The notes: a model not told the origin generated them from the sequence alone. Counted from the stretch's first letter, positions 35,014 through 46,500 are shown. The stretch is DNA of 64,000 nt from Lagopus muta (GCF_023343835.1 NC_064438.1:17373077-17437076); one strand, 5' to 3'. Made by a program: numbers and translations.

Positions 35014-37001
35014 CTGAACAGAAAGGAGTAAAACTAGTTACAAACATACCCACCAGATTCACTCCATTCAGTTAAGATCTTGTGAAGAAGAACGTATTTG
35101 CTTAGGTATGAATTTGTAAAAGTACATTTGTGACATACTGCAGAGACATTCTTCTGTTAGAATCTAGGATCACCATTCAGACCTTCCCACACTCTCTGCA
35201 TTTGACACAGTGCTGGTGTTGCTTCAGGCTCAGTCACTGCAGGTGATTGAACTCCTGGTCAGCAAAAGGCAATTGGTGATGATGCCTCAGTCTTTAGTGA
35301 TAAGTGAATTAATATAGACTGTATTTGCTACTTTTCATTCTTTTCTCACATGCCATCAAGAATACGGAGTACAATTAAGTACAAGCATCTGAGTATCGTT
35401 TAAAAGCTCTCATTAAACTGATCAGGTATTAATAAAAAATGGACATTTTTTTCCAAAATAAATTATGTAGTATTTTTCCTTCCACACACAATATGTATCT
35501 CAGAAAGACACCAGTTTGTGATGCACAATTATGGCTGAATTGTCAGCTGTCCTTATTGCTATGAGCAGTCAGCCTCTCCTTGGAGGATGATGATATCAGC
35601 AAGCTTCTTGAGCAAGTGCACTCTACAAACCACATTGGTTGTTGATGGCACCCCTATGCCTCCACCAGATTGCTCCCTGCTCACTTCGGTGGGATTGTCT
35701 CTAGAGTAGTTTTTAATACATTTCAAATGCACTTTAAGTATTTCCAGATCAATTTTTTTCCACAGGAGAAATTTACAGTATGTCAGTATATGAAGCAGTT
35801 AAAGATTTCTGCTAAACTACAGAAATTCTCAGGGCAGTCTGTGCAGCACACTGCCTGCTCAGAATCAACCTTAGCCATTCCTGTGTCCCATGTTAAGAAG
35901 GAACACATTACAGGAGGGCTGAATTTGGGCCCCAGACATTGCACCTGCCCTTTCCTTCTTCCACTGCTGATCTCTGGGCTATGGCGCATGTTCTGCCTGG
36001 GCCGATAGTGGAGAGATGACAGTGAGTGTCAAGGATGAGCTGGCTTCTTGCCCTCAGCCTCACACAGGCTCAGCCCATGTTTATTGGGCATTGTAGGAGC
36101 ACAGATGGTATATGCCAAAAGCCATTTCTTTCTTCCTTCCAAGTACACCCCTAGAGAAGGGTAGCTACAGGAAAGGGGGCTGTGTCCCAAAAGAGAAGAC
36201 TTATCTCCATATGTCAGCTTCTACTCCCTTCACTTCTGTGAATACTGTTACCAAAGTCGACAAAACTATTTTCTAGAATCAGGCAAATAGAACTGGTCCA
36301 TGACATAAAGGTATAATGGCATGGCTACATGCTATTGTGTTTTCAGAAGAAAAGCTAACAACCTGTGAAGAATATTATACACCAACAAACCCACTCAAGG
36401 GATACTCATTAGCTTACAGAATTATGTTATAAGAAAGCTGCTTTAAAATGCCTTAACTACAGCAGCTCCAATAGGAGCAGGATCTGGACTTGTTTTGTTT
36501 TCATTGATCATTTTGCTTTGGATATACATTAAAACTTAAAGCTAATAATTGACCCACCACACCGCTACAGCCTATGCACATTATCATTGCATGAATTGTC
36601 TGATTCTGGCCCAGAAAAGCAAGGAAATTGAGAAAGAAAGACTCAATCCTATGCTGTATGCTCAGTCAATAACCTCCCTACTCCCATCTTAGTCTGACTG
36701 AACATACCGGAAGTTTTGACAGTAGGCCAAGTCCTTGCCCTACTGCAAGCAGCACAAAGTTTGCCGCAGCTATCAAAGCAGAATGCAGCCGTGCCTTTAC
36801 TACAGCACAATAAAAAGCCATCACCCCACGCAACCCAGGCTCCTGCAGAGCGCTTAGACAAAGCCTTACTCTGAACCTTCAAATTCTGGAGCTGGCAGTT
36901 TATGTCTGGGTTTACAAAGCCAAGTTTACATAGCTGATAATGCCTACAGGATATGCTGACATCGCTGGGTGAAAAGCGCGAGCCAGCTGCGTGGTGCCAG
37001 T

Positions 37002-37014
37002 GGGTCACTGAGCT
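37002..37014. promoter_or_regulatory. FGF19: Candidate FXR-type IR-1 element in FGF19 intron 2
   Basis: GGGTCA-C-TGAGCT is an inverted repeat of nuclear receptor half-sites with one-base spacing. It differs from the ideal AGGTCA-N-TGACCT at two of twelve positions. In human FGF19 the bile-acid receptor FXR acts through an IR-1 in the second intron, the same intron as here. Function in this species is inference. Confidence 0.4.
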
Positions 37015-37452
37015 CCACAGCCGGCTACAGGTGTGCTGATTCTCAGGTTGGAGTGGGACTGGAGCAGGGCGGAACCATCCTGAAGCCCTTTCTGTTTGGT
37101 ACTACCTAAGAGATGGCACCCCTGTGTCTCTCGGGCTTGTTTGAGTGGCACATCTCCTTTCCAAAGAAAGCAATTCTTATTTTCACTTTATTTTTTTCCC
37201 TAGAGTATCTGAGCTGAACAGCGAGAAATCATTCAGCTCTAATGCCCTAACTTCATCGGTTTCTGGGGCAGCCACCAAACGAGAAGACTTCCTAAACAAA
37301 CTCACTTCTGGACGATACTGCATTTTCCACATGAAATAGGCACTGCGCATTCGGGACAATGTCCCCTTGCTGCTGCCCTCTCACAATCCCCGCAGCCTCC
37401 CGGGTAGAGGGGACGCCCCAAAGCCCCGTTAACTCCAACCCCCTCTCCTCAT

Positions 37453-37474
37453 CCCCCCCCCCCCCCCCCCCCCC
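37453..37474 (-). repeat. G22 homopolymer on FGF19 coding strand
   Basis: There are 22 consecutive C on the plus strand, so G22 in the FGF19 pre-mRNA, just inside intron 2. Such a run can form a G-quadruplex and is prone to length error in assemblies. Confidence 0.95.
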
Positions 37475-37500
37475 GCTGCAATTCTCGACCGGGGGCTCAC

Positions 37501-37604
37501 CTGCCCGTGCAGCCGCCCCGCCTCATCCATGCAGAGGTAGCGGGAGCTCCGCACGCCCTTGATGGCCACGGTGCGCACCGCCACGGCGCGGATCTCCAAC
37601 AGAC
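37501..37604 (-). CDS. FGF19: FGF19, exon 2
   Basis: 104 bp, the standard size of FGF middle exons. Acceptor CCCCGCAG, donor GGGCAG|GTGAGC. It completes a split Ser and reads LLEIRAVAVRTVAIKGVRSS then RYLCMDEAGRLHGQ. The xVAIKGVxSxRYLCMxxxGxL core is the FGF signature block of the beta-trefoil. GC-rich. Confidence 0.97.
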
Positions 37605-37709
37605 CTGCGGGGAGAGGGAACCAGCCGTCAGCTCCGCGCCGCCGCCCGCCCGCCCGCCTGTTCCATTCCCTCGCCCGTCCCGTCCGTTCCCTCAGATCCC
37701 GGCTCTTAC
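37605..37709 (-). other. FGF19: FGF19 intron 1 (105 nt, stop-free)
   Basis: GTAAGA donor to CCCGCAG acceptor, only 105 bases, a multiple of three. It contains no stop codon in the FGF19 frame, so exon 1, intron and exon 2 form one continuous open frame. Splicing is supported by the exact FGF exon phases (78 codons plus 1 base, then 2 bases plus 34 codons). Retention would insert 35 residues rich in Arg and Gly. Confidence 0.85.
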
Positions 37710-37944
37710 TCTGCGGGCTCTGGCTACCGACAGCGTCCACCCGGCCGTCGCCGCCGATGCGCAAGAAGCAGCTGAAGAGCCCGTGCTTGCTGGCGGTGTA
37801 GAGGTGCCGCAGCCGGATGGGTTCCCCCCAGCCGTAGTTGACGTGCGGGCCCGCGTCGGGCAGCGCCAGGGACCTGGCGGCAGCGGCGGCGGCGATCCCC
37901 AGCAGCGCCAGGGCAGCGCCGGGGGCGGCGGGGCGCGGCCCCAT
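37710..37944 (-). CDS. FGF19: FGF19, exon 1 (start, signal peptide)
   Basis: FGF19 is a secreted endocrine FGF. It signals through FGFR with a Klotho co-receptor and, in embryos, has inductive roles such as in the otic region. The exon starts at ATG 37944-37942 and gives 78 codons plus one base. A hydrophobic, Ala-rich signal peptide (about residues 1-24, MGPRPAAPGAALALLGIA then an Ala run) is followed by LPDAGPHVNYGWGEPIRLRH and the first trefoil strands. The frame is also open upstream to an ATG at 38193. That ATG lies 5' of the TATA box and would hide the signal peptide, so it is rejected. The three exons total 223 residues. The gene is in the same orientation as LTO1 and FGF4. Confidence 0.97.
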
Positions 37945-38099
37945 CCGCGGCGACCTCAGACTCGGACTCAGCTCGGGCTCGGCTCGGGCGGCGGCGTTGC
38001 CGCGGGCGTTGCGGGGCGGTGCGGTACGGGGTTGGGCGCTCTGTGCGGCCGGCGGTGTCGCGGGAAGGATGTAGCACGGGCCGAGCCGGCCCCCCGGCT

Positions 38100-38106
38100 T
38101 TTTATA
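38100..38106 (-). promoter_or_regulatory. FGF19: FGF19 TATA box
   Basis: Reverse strand reads CCTATAAAAAGCC, a strong TATA box about 156 bases upstream of the start codon. Transcription would begin near 38070, giving a 5'UTR of about 125 bases. A GC-rich island surrounds it (about 37500-38100). Confidence 0.75.
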
Positions 38107-38216
38107 GGCCTCCGTTATCAGCCCGATCGATTCGGCCGCATCCAGCTCCAATATAGAGCCCGTTTCATAGCGGGAATTGGTCGGGTCGGTCACTCCCCCC
38201 GAAAATATTGATCAGA

Positions 38217-38224
38217 TGACATCA
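38217..38224. promoter_or_regulatory. FGF19: CRE/ATF-like site upstream of FGF19
   Basis: TGACATCA, one base from the CRE palindrome TGACGTCA, lies about 115 bases upstream of the TATA box within the near-palindrome GATGACATCATG. bZIP factors of the ATF/CREB/AP-1 class bind such sites. Human FGF19 is reported to respond to ATF4. The link here is inference. Confidence 0.35.
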
Positions 38225-38559
38225 TGTCGCAGGGGACATCCTGGAGGAGTCGCTCCCTCCCTACCGCATCTCCGAGCTTTCCCCTCGAGGCTCATCCGCG
38301 CCGGGCCCCCGCGAACCAAGCTGCACGAGAACGGAACGGGACGTGACGGGATGGGGCGGGTAGGGTCGGGTCCCGCAGCCCCGATGAGAGCTCTGAGCAC
38401 GGGGAATGAGCCCAGGGGTGCGTGACCCAACAAGCACCAGCGGTCACGCAGAGGTGAGGGAGCAGCTCAGCCGCTCGGGGGACACATCACTCCTCCGCGC
38501 TAGCGCTTGTCCATTCTGTGTTCCCATTTCAGAACTAAGCTAGCGGGGATGCTCGTGTA

Positions 38560-38930
38560 ACCCGGCCGGAGAAAAGGGCCGTATGCAGGGCAGGCTCCGC
38601 CACTCTTCACGCTTCAGCTCGGCGGCTCCGAGGCTCCGCGGCCGCCATCCGGCTCTATTCCGGCAGCGACGTGAGCACGGCGTGAGAGCGGCCACTGCCC
38701 GGCACCGAAGCGACGGCACGGCCCGGCACGCGCTGGCTCGGCAGATCTTGACATGTCCCGGCACGGCATGGCACGGCGCCTCGGGACGGACCGGCGCCGC
38801 TCCCGGGCTGTGTTGCCGCCCGGCCATCCCGAGCCGTGCCGCTAGATGGAGCCGGGTGCCTTGGTGCGGGCTGACCTCTCCGTCGGGGAGCTCCTGCTCG
38901 GGTCTCTCCGGCCCATCTTCCCATTCGCGC
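38560..38930. promoter_or_regulatory. CpG-rich patch upstream of FGF19
   Basis: A local CpG-rich segment about 0.6-1.0 kb upstream of the FGF19 start codon, with repeated GGCACGG/CCGGCACG units. It is separated from the FGF19 promoter island by a less CpG-rich stretch. It may be part of the promoter domain or the start of a non-coding transcript. The overlapping long open frames on both strands are explained by composition. Confidence 0.45.
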
Positions 38931-41184
38931 AGAGAAATAGGCAAAAAAAGTGCGTGTAGCGAAACCTGGCAGAGACCCGACATAGGCTTCGAGTGGGTTT
39001 GTGTGTACTGATGGTTTTTACTATGCTGGTGTTCACCCAGAGAATGTGTCAGGCAATGGGAGAGCTGTGCACACCCGTGTTTGTCTTTTTCAGGACACTT
39101 CAGAGAATTTCTGCTGATTTTCCTGTTGTCCATCCAAACTGAGCATTACAGGAATTTTCTCATATCCCAAAAGAGAAAATAAACATCAATGGGATTTCAT
39201 AAATAAAAAGAAAATTCTTCTTCCATAGGACACATGAAGTATCAATTAAGCAGAACACAGCCCCATAGCCCTGGCAGAATTTCTGAAGCAAGCAAACAAA
39301 GAAACAAATCTTTCTGAATTTCATTGCCTCTTTACTTTTGTCTTTCTGTCTGTACATTTGCATCTCCATTCTGTGAGCACTCCTGCAAACATCTTTCCTT
39401 TCTGAGCAACCCAAGCTCAATGAGGCCGAGCATATAGATAAGGCCATGTGAAAATACAGAGCTTTGTGGGATGATAGCGCACTCTTGTATGGATGCACTT
39501 CTACACACCCTAACCGTGTGCACCCTGTGGCACTGAGGTTTGTCACACTAATTAATCAGTATCTAGATGATCATGGTCTTGCAACACCTGCTCCTGCAAC
39601 AGGAGTTTTGAGTCATCCCGAAGAAGCCCAGTTTTCTCACATGGCTGATGAGTCATTAATGAAAATGAGGGCCACCTCACTTCCAGGTTCTTCCTGCTGC
39701 ACCATCTAAGTCATGGGTTGACTTGAGAAATTCTGTCCTTGCAAACATCTCACATGCTCACGATGTCATAGCACCAGTAAATAATACAAAGGTGTCTAAG
39801 ACCCTGTTTTTTTCCCTCTGCATAATTCTGTGCTGTTGCAACGTGGCTGCTCCAAGGCAGCTCACTGCTTGCAGCCTTGGGCCCCACAGCAGTTGTGCAT
39901 GTAACTCACCCTGGCTGCTGAGCATTCTTCAAGGCACTGAGCACCCAACACACACACACAGTTTGGGCTGAGATGAATCCGTGAGGTGCTTTGGTCCATT
40001 TTGTTGTGCATCTCACTGAACAGAAGCTATTTGATGAGTACCGATGCTGCTATACTATTAATGCTACGTATTGTAGTGTTAATTGTATTTGCCATCGTAA
40101 TATACAGTATTTTCTTCATCAAAAAGTCAACCACCTTTCAAGCAGAAAGAACCAATGCTTGCAGCATATTTATTCATTTTGATAGTATTATTATTCCTTT
40201 TTTTGTGAGGATCAAAAATGGAGGCAGTAAGGGAGATTAAAATTTCACATCAGATCAAATGGCAATGAAACATTTAACTCATTTGTTTTTAGGAAATGCC
40301 TTTCTTGATATAACAGTCTTTCCATCTAATCCATTTGTCCAAGTTCCTCTGCAATCTGACTGAGGTGAATGCCTCCATGTGCTTATCTGGGCTGGGTAGC
40401 ACCAACCTATCTGCAAACAGCTGTTTGAGAGATATGGATTAAATAATCTCTGGAAGTGCTTATTTCTTTATTGGCATTGGAAAAAACCCTCAGTGATTAG
40501 CCCAGATTTAGTATTTTATTCTTAGCTACAGCTAGTGAATCTCACTTTTCAATGTATACTGCTGTAATGTGACTTTCATATCAGTCCCCATATAAATCAC
40601 TGAATGTTATCATTTATTGGCATCTTTTTACCAAAGTTCAGTAGAAGGACACATCTTTGCAAGTTGCTGAAGATGTTTTTGCAGAGATATAACATGACAA
40701 ATCATACCATCACTTCCAGTGCTGGGCCTGCTCCTTGAGGCAGCAGCAATGGAACCTGCTGGTGTGGGACTTTTGCTTTTCTGGGGATAAGAAAAAATAA
40801 AGGAGGAAAGTCTTGTAGAATAAAAATACCTCCTGACTAAATATTACTCAACTGCAAAAGCATTTTCACCTGTTGTAATTAATCATTTATTTCCACTGCA
40901 CTTTTCAATGGGCCTATGTAATTTCCACAGAACAAAACCTTCAGCTTTTGTGATTCTAAAGCTGAACCAAATAAGTTTGGAAGATCATGACTGCTATGTT
41001 TTAAAAGTCAAACATTCAGCGATCCTGGAGCATGCCAAGAATATAAGAGTGTTTGTGCCTTAGTAGGCAGTAACATCATTGTGACCAAGTGAGATAAATT
41101 GAAGCAAGGTTGGTACATGATGGTCAGAAATAGGGCATGAAGCTGCTCTTGAGATAATCACCTCACCTCACCACAACATTCATT

Positions 41185-41315
41185 CAGGCAGATGTAGAGA
41201 GTGGTCATGTCTCCCCTGAGCCTTCTTCAGGCTGAACAAGCCCAGCTCCCTCAGCTGCTGCCTTGTTCTCCAGACCCTTTAGTTTTGTTGCCTTCTCTGG
41301 ACATGCTCAGGTATG
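41185..41315 (-). mobile_element. CR1 LINE fragment
   Basis: The plus strand reads GTCTCCCCTGAGCCTTCTTCAGGCTGAACAAGCCCAGCTCCCTCAGC and then TTGCCTTCTCTGGACATGCTC. This is the typical antisense of the CR1 3' part. It is a short truncated copy of about 130 bp with no coding capacity. Confidence 0.85.
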
Positions 41316-44300
41316 GATAGGTCTATGTAGAATGGAAAATGGGAATTTTAAAGTGTTTTGCTACCTTTGAGGTATCTTTGGGATCTCCATAGATTTAGGA
41401 AGAGACAGCACATGAATGTGATTTGGTATTACTTCTCTGAAGTCAGAAGTAGAAGAACTGGAGTGGCTGAGAGATCTCCAGAGGGAGCTGGAGATTTCCA
41501 ACCTCATTCCTTTTCTTCTGAGCTCTGCTGCAGTCCCTATATGCCACCCCACAGTGGCAGCAAGCAGACAGCCCTCACTTGCCCCAGTGCAGAGAGCAGG
41601 CATCATAGCCAGATGCTTCTCCCTGCCTCTGGTTGAGATCACAGGAGTGGACACAGCACACTGTGACGTGCAGGCTTTGAGCACAGGGCTGTTCTACAGA
41701 GAGCCTTATAAGTGCAGCACAAGCTAAAAACCTGCCTAAGAAGGAGAGGTTACTCCACCATGTGTCAAGGGCCTCTCTGCTTCCCAGCTGTTTCTGCAAC
41801 CCAAGAGGCAGAAAGATGACAGTATTTCCCCATGGACTGTGGATGAGAGCAGGATTAAGATTCCATGGCACCCACTGTGTACACCCACCAGTGGGATGCC
41901 TGTCAAGAGAGGGTTCTCCCCATACCATGGATGTAGCAGCCCCCGGTGAGTTAGCAGGATTCAAATGCATTGAATACTGACAGATTTTCAAATAATCAAC
42001 TTGTGGAGGGCCCCTATTCTAAAGATGCTCTGCTGAAGTGCTCACTGCACAGGAGAGGTTCTTGCTGTTGTCATCAGTAGGTGCACATGCAATCAATGCC
42101 ACATCTGATGGCAGTATGCGACCTATTAGTCAGGAGAACTTGGTTCTTTCTAATGAACACAGCTGGACAATTAATTTCAAATATCTCTCACCATTCTGTC
42201 ATCAAATGTTTTCTTAACAATTGCTATCAGTCAGTGCATTTTTGAGAGCAATGCTTAGCTTGGAATTGACTTGAAGCTTCCATGATCAAATGATGCCTTC
42301 TGATTAAGTCTACTCTAAAGCTTACCAAAGTCCCATCAGCTTCAAATTCCCAAATTCTTTGGAATTTTGCAACTTATTAGAGCCTAATTGATTTTCTAGG
42401 TGTTCTACATCACCTGATTTCCACTAAATCCATGAAAGTTGGAAAAGTTGAGGCGCATAAACATCTAATTTAATTGAATTATTTCAATACCCAAGGCAAA
42501 TATAATCTAGCCTCTTCATGGAGGCTGAGATTCACTGATGGAAGAATAGTAGGTGCTACAAAAAAATAAAAAAGGAAACAGATTTGCTTCCAAAGTGTAC
42601 TACAAGGATACAAAGTGCACATAGTCAGATCTGTGGTCCTGCTCAAATACATGCTAAACCCCACAGAACCAGAATTAATCAAGTGATCTTATTCAGTCCT
42701 ATTCAATGCCATTTGCCATGAAATCAGTCCTAAAGAGCACAGTAGGAAACTGTGATGTGCAAGGGCTTCAGCAGTGAACCCACTATGGGCACAATAACCA
42801 AATCTAACTGTGAAGCAATTTTGATGAGTTATACTGGGAATAAATTTGTACCATGTAGGTGCAAATTAACTTCACAGGAGGTGAAAAATAATTGTCTTTG
42901 TTAACAAGGACACTGAATCAGAGACTCTTAGTTGGTTGCATTTTGGCAGTAAGTAGTAAGAAAGGGAGGGCATGAAAAAGGTTTAGTTGTGTTTATCTGT
43001 TGAGTGAAGCAAGCATTCCTATTCCAGGATGATGATCCCACAAACTGCTCATAGAGCCAGTGGAACAAATCCATGAGCACATGAGGAAATGCAACCAGAA
43101 GCTGTATTTCCTCACAGCTGTTGGCAGTTCAGGTTATTTGCTAGACTTGCACTTGTGCTTTCTGAGGGAAGATGTGAGAGATTTGAACTGGTGCAGAGTA
43201 AGACAGCTACATTCTCTATTTGCTAGACTAATATTAAATCACTAATGTTAAATCACTGCTCAGAGCTCTGTAAGACTTCTAAGTTTTCTCTGTTCTAGCT
43301 TTCTTGCTGCCTATTACTGCATGTTGCATTCTGCTGCTTATCATTCCTAGAAATTGCTAGTCACCATCAGGAATGGATAAGCCAAGAGTTGTAAATGATT
43401 AGTGAATGCTGGTGAACGTAGTGTCAAAGTTTCAATTCAGTGCACAGGTGGGAGGTTTGTATAATGCTTATTCACCATCATCATTTTGATTATTATGGTA
43501 TTGCAGGAAGGACTCTTACTGAAATGATAAAGCCCTTCCTGAATAATTTCTGAACAAAAGCAAATTTTTAAAAAAGACATAAGATTTCCTGATGACACCT
43601 TTTATGACTGTTAAGAATATTTTGCACACAGACATATCCTCAGCTTTTGGAAAGCAAAGTGATTCAGTTGAATCAGCAGATGCTTTCCTTTCAGCTCAGC
43701 TCATATTTTGTGCCTAAAAGTAAGGAGAATTATCTTAAGAAGGAGTAATAAAACTCTTGTCAACTCCTTCAAAACCTGCTTACTAGACAGAGTTACTTCC
43801 CTTGGATTTTTTTGAAGTGTGATGGTGTCTTTCTTCTCTCTTCTTAAGACGCCCAGATTCAATTCTTAATGTAGTTGACATACTCATGTAGAAAGTTTGA
43901 AAGTGGAATTGCTCAAGAGGGGAGGGATAAAGACTATTAGTAACTGATGTTCTACTCAGACATCACAGGAAATGATTTTCTGCTGAAATCCCACTGCTGT
44001 GGGCTGGCTGCTTGTTTTGCCATGGATCTAGAAATTGAGTTTATGGTTAGTAACTTTCTCTGATGTTGCTAATTTCAGCCTCTTAACCAGTCAGAAGTGC
44101 TACCACTAAACATGGCTGAGGGACATTCGCGGTCAAGAACTGAAGGGCAAAGGTTACTGAAGCATCCTGCCAGTGCAGCTAAAGTTGACCTTTATCTGAC
44201 AAAGCAGAAGTAACACGGGATCTAAAAGAATCCATCCAAAACACTGCATTTGGGTTGATCCTAATCAGCCATAATTTCCTAGTTTAATGGCCAATTAAAA

Positions 44301-45761
44301 GGCCATTTGAAAGTAAGAGAAACAGAACAAATTATCATGGAAAAAGCCTGGTTGTCTTTAGAAAGTAAGTCAAGTTTACTTAAGTTTTACACATCTGACT
44401 AGTGAGAAAACTAGTAGGTAACGGATTTAAGTTCCATAAGTAGTTCAGATTCGTCAAATAACGTGTTATAGTATGAGATAAAATCTGAAGCATTGTTAGA
44501 AAGTGAATCAAAATACTTCAATTAAAATAAGGGATTTATCTCTCTAAACATCACAGCAAATATTGAACAGAATGTGAAATCCACCACTACCTGTCTGTTG
44601 TGTATGTTATTTACCTTGCCCTGATGTAAGTAGTTCCTTAAACATTGCTGGTCAAAGCGGGAGACAAATTGCCACTGGTTCTTTCATGGCTGGAGGTACA
44701 AGGAAGACTCTTCCGTTATAGGATTTCCTCAGTTCTTGAAGTGAACAAAGCTGAGCAAACATTGAGGATGAAAAAATGATCATGGTGCCTCTTTCATATG
44801 AATTTGTCCAAATTTGCTGATTCACAGAAAAGTATGACTTTCATCCCACTTATTACCCAGAGTCGAGATTGGGCCTCCAGATTATGTATTCTCGAATATG
44901 GATGTGTTGATTCAGGCACTCGTTTTACAAAGGGAATTTTAAGAATAGGCTCACCAACTAAGTCAGAACTGAATTTCTTCCAGGCTTCTAGAAGTCCCTC
45001 TCATAGCTCTGTGTGGGGCATCAAGGTTTCATTCAACAGCAGAGGCTCCCTGATACCTGTGTATTGCTCTTTATCAGAGGTGTCTAGTAGATAAAGCCTG
45101 TAAAACACCAGCTACTGATCTCTGTTACCGTAGGCTCCTGCTGAAGAGCTGCTGCTGCTGGACAATGACTGCCCTTTATGTGTTCTCCTGACTAATAGGT
45201 TGCATGCTGCCATCAGCTCGACTTGGATTTGGTCAGGCAGATGTGGCATTGATTGCATAATGCTGTAGAAGGAATTGGCCAATGCTAATGAAATAATGAG
45301 CAGCAGAACTCATTATTGTACCTTAAACACTGCTTCCTATTTGTGGGTCCACTGTCAGTAGTGGTATTCCATTCTTAAAATGCAGTAATATCCCAATCTA
45401 GTTCTTCTCTAACACACACCAGTAAAGGTGGGAATCCTTTGCATCATCATAGCAATTAGCCATGGCACAAAAACTCACTGATTAATCACTCACCCTGTGC
45501 GCTAACTTACATTTCCTTTAGAGTGGCACGTTAACTCTTGATTTCCCAAGTAAGCCAGCAACAGACTTGTCATCTACAACTTTTGCTGATAATTTACACC
45601 ATTTCTGCCCAAGTTCCTTCTGTACTGTCATTAGGAGATGGTAGGATTTTCTCACTTATCATATCTATTAGCCACTTTGCACTGAAACAGATCTTACTAT
45701 TTGGTTAATGCAGTGGTTGCTTGTGGGTAGCTTGTATTTCAGTCTGATATCGCAGTACAGT

Positions 45762-45775
45762 ACTGATTAATCAGT
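45762..45775. promoter_or_regulatory. Perfect 14-bp palindrome with GATTAATC core
   Basis: ACTGATTAATCAGT is self-complementary. GATTAATC combines two overlapping TAATC sites, the preferred core of OTX/PITX/GSC-class (Lys50) homeodomains. Regulatory meaning is inference. Confidence 0.25.
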
Positions 45776-46119
45776 TCATGTTCAGAACAACATTGCTAAT
45801 ATTGTGTTAAGAAGAGGAACTAAGGCCCAATTCTGCCTTCCATGGAATAAAAAAATAAAGCATTTACTTCAGTAGGAACTAAGTCAGATTTTTAGTAACA
45901 CTTAGTAGTATGCAATTAGAGGAGCAATTAACATGTATGGTTTTGCCCTTTAAAGTCCTCATAAGAAAAAGGGTTCCTTTTACATCACTTTTTATGTGCA
46001 CTCACAAGTTAGCAACCATGCACTGTTTTGCTTCCTAGCATAACAATGCAGAGGCAGTGAGCGGATTTTATCATCTCCCAGTCCATACATTTATTCCTAG
46101 AGAGTTTTACTCATATTAC

Positions 46120-46500
46120 ATATGTGAACGTGCACCGCTGCTGCTTTTCCAACTTTAGATCAATGAGCCAAGCAGCAAATAGCACCGACTTGGCAGGTCC
46201 TCTGCATTCATCTGAATGAAATGAAAGGGAGCTCAGTTCTTGGCTCCAGTTTTCTGTCACTCCATTGTCATTCAACAAAACGGACCAAAGAGACAAGCGA
46301 TCAATCCATAAACTCGCGAAGCCTCGGTCTCCAGCTGTCATCGGCTTTGAGCTCTCTCCACTGATCTTATCTGTTGCAGAGTGATTGAAAGTAATTTGTT
46401 TTGGTTGAAAGTAATTTGTTTTGGAGAGTAATTAGATTATCTCTTGGGGGGCTTCCTACCTGGTGACCCAGTGTTTCTCCTTGGCTTGCTGCTCATTAAC
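46120..46500. promoter_or_regulatory. Candidate conserved non-coding block with 20-bp tandem duplication
   Basis: The segment retains several CpGs (AACGTGCACCG, CACCGACTT, AACTCGCGAAGCCTCGG) within AT-rich, CpG-poor surroundings and shows no repeat similarity. At 46385-46424 a 20-mer containing AAAGTAATTTGTTTTGG is perfectly duplicated in tandem and followed by GTAATTAGATTATC, so homeodomain cores are clustered. It could be a distal FGF enhancer. Only an alignment can show this. Confidence 0.3.

Larger units (their letters stand above)
35014..37500 (-). other. FGF19: FGF19 intron 2
   Basis: 2487 bp with a GTGAGC donor and CAG acceptor. On the coding strand it carries an uninterrupted run of 22 G (37474-37453) only 26 bases after the donor. 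It also carries an IR-1-type nuclear receptor motif at 37014-37002. The part at about 36.65-37.05 kb is richer in CpG and G+C than the rest. No exon or known repeat was recognised. Confidence 0.8.

Noticed and set aside
38107-38193. Upstream in-frame ATG for FGF19 (249 bases before the chosen start)
   Set aside because: It lies upstream of the TATA box and would place the signal peptide internally.
38540-39133. 197-codon minus-strand frame and opposite-strand 142-codon frame upstream of FGF19
   Set aside because: The CpG-rich patch explains the lack of stops. No signal peptide, domain or start context is convincing.
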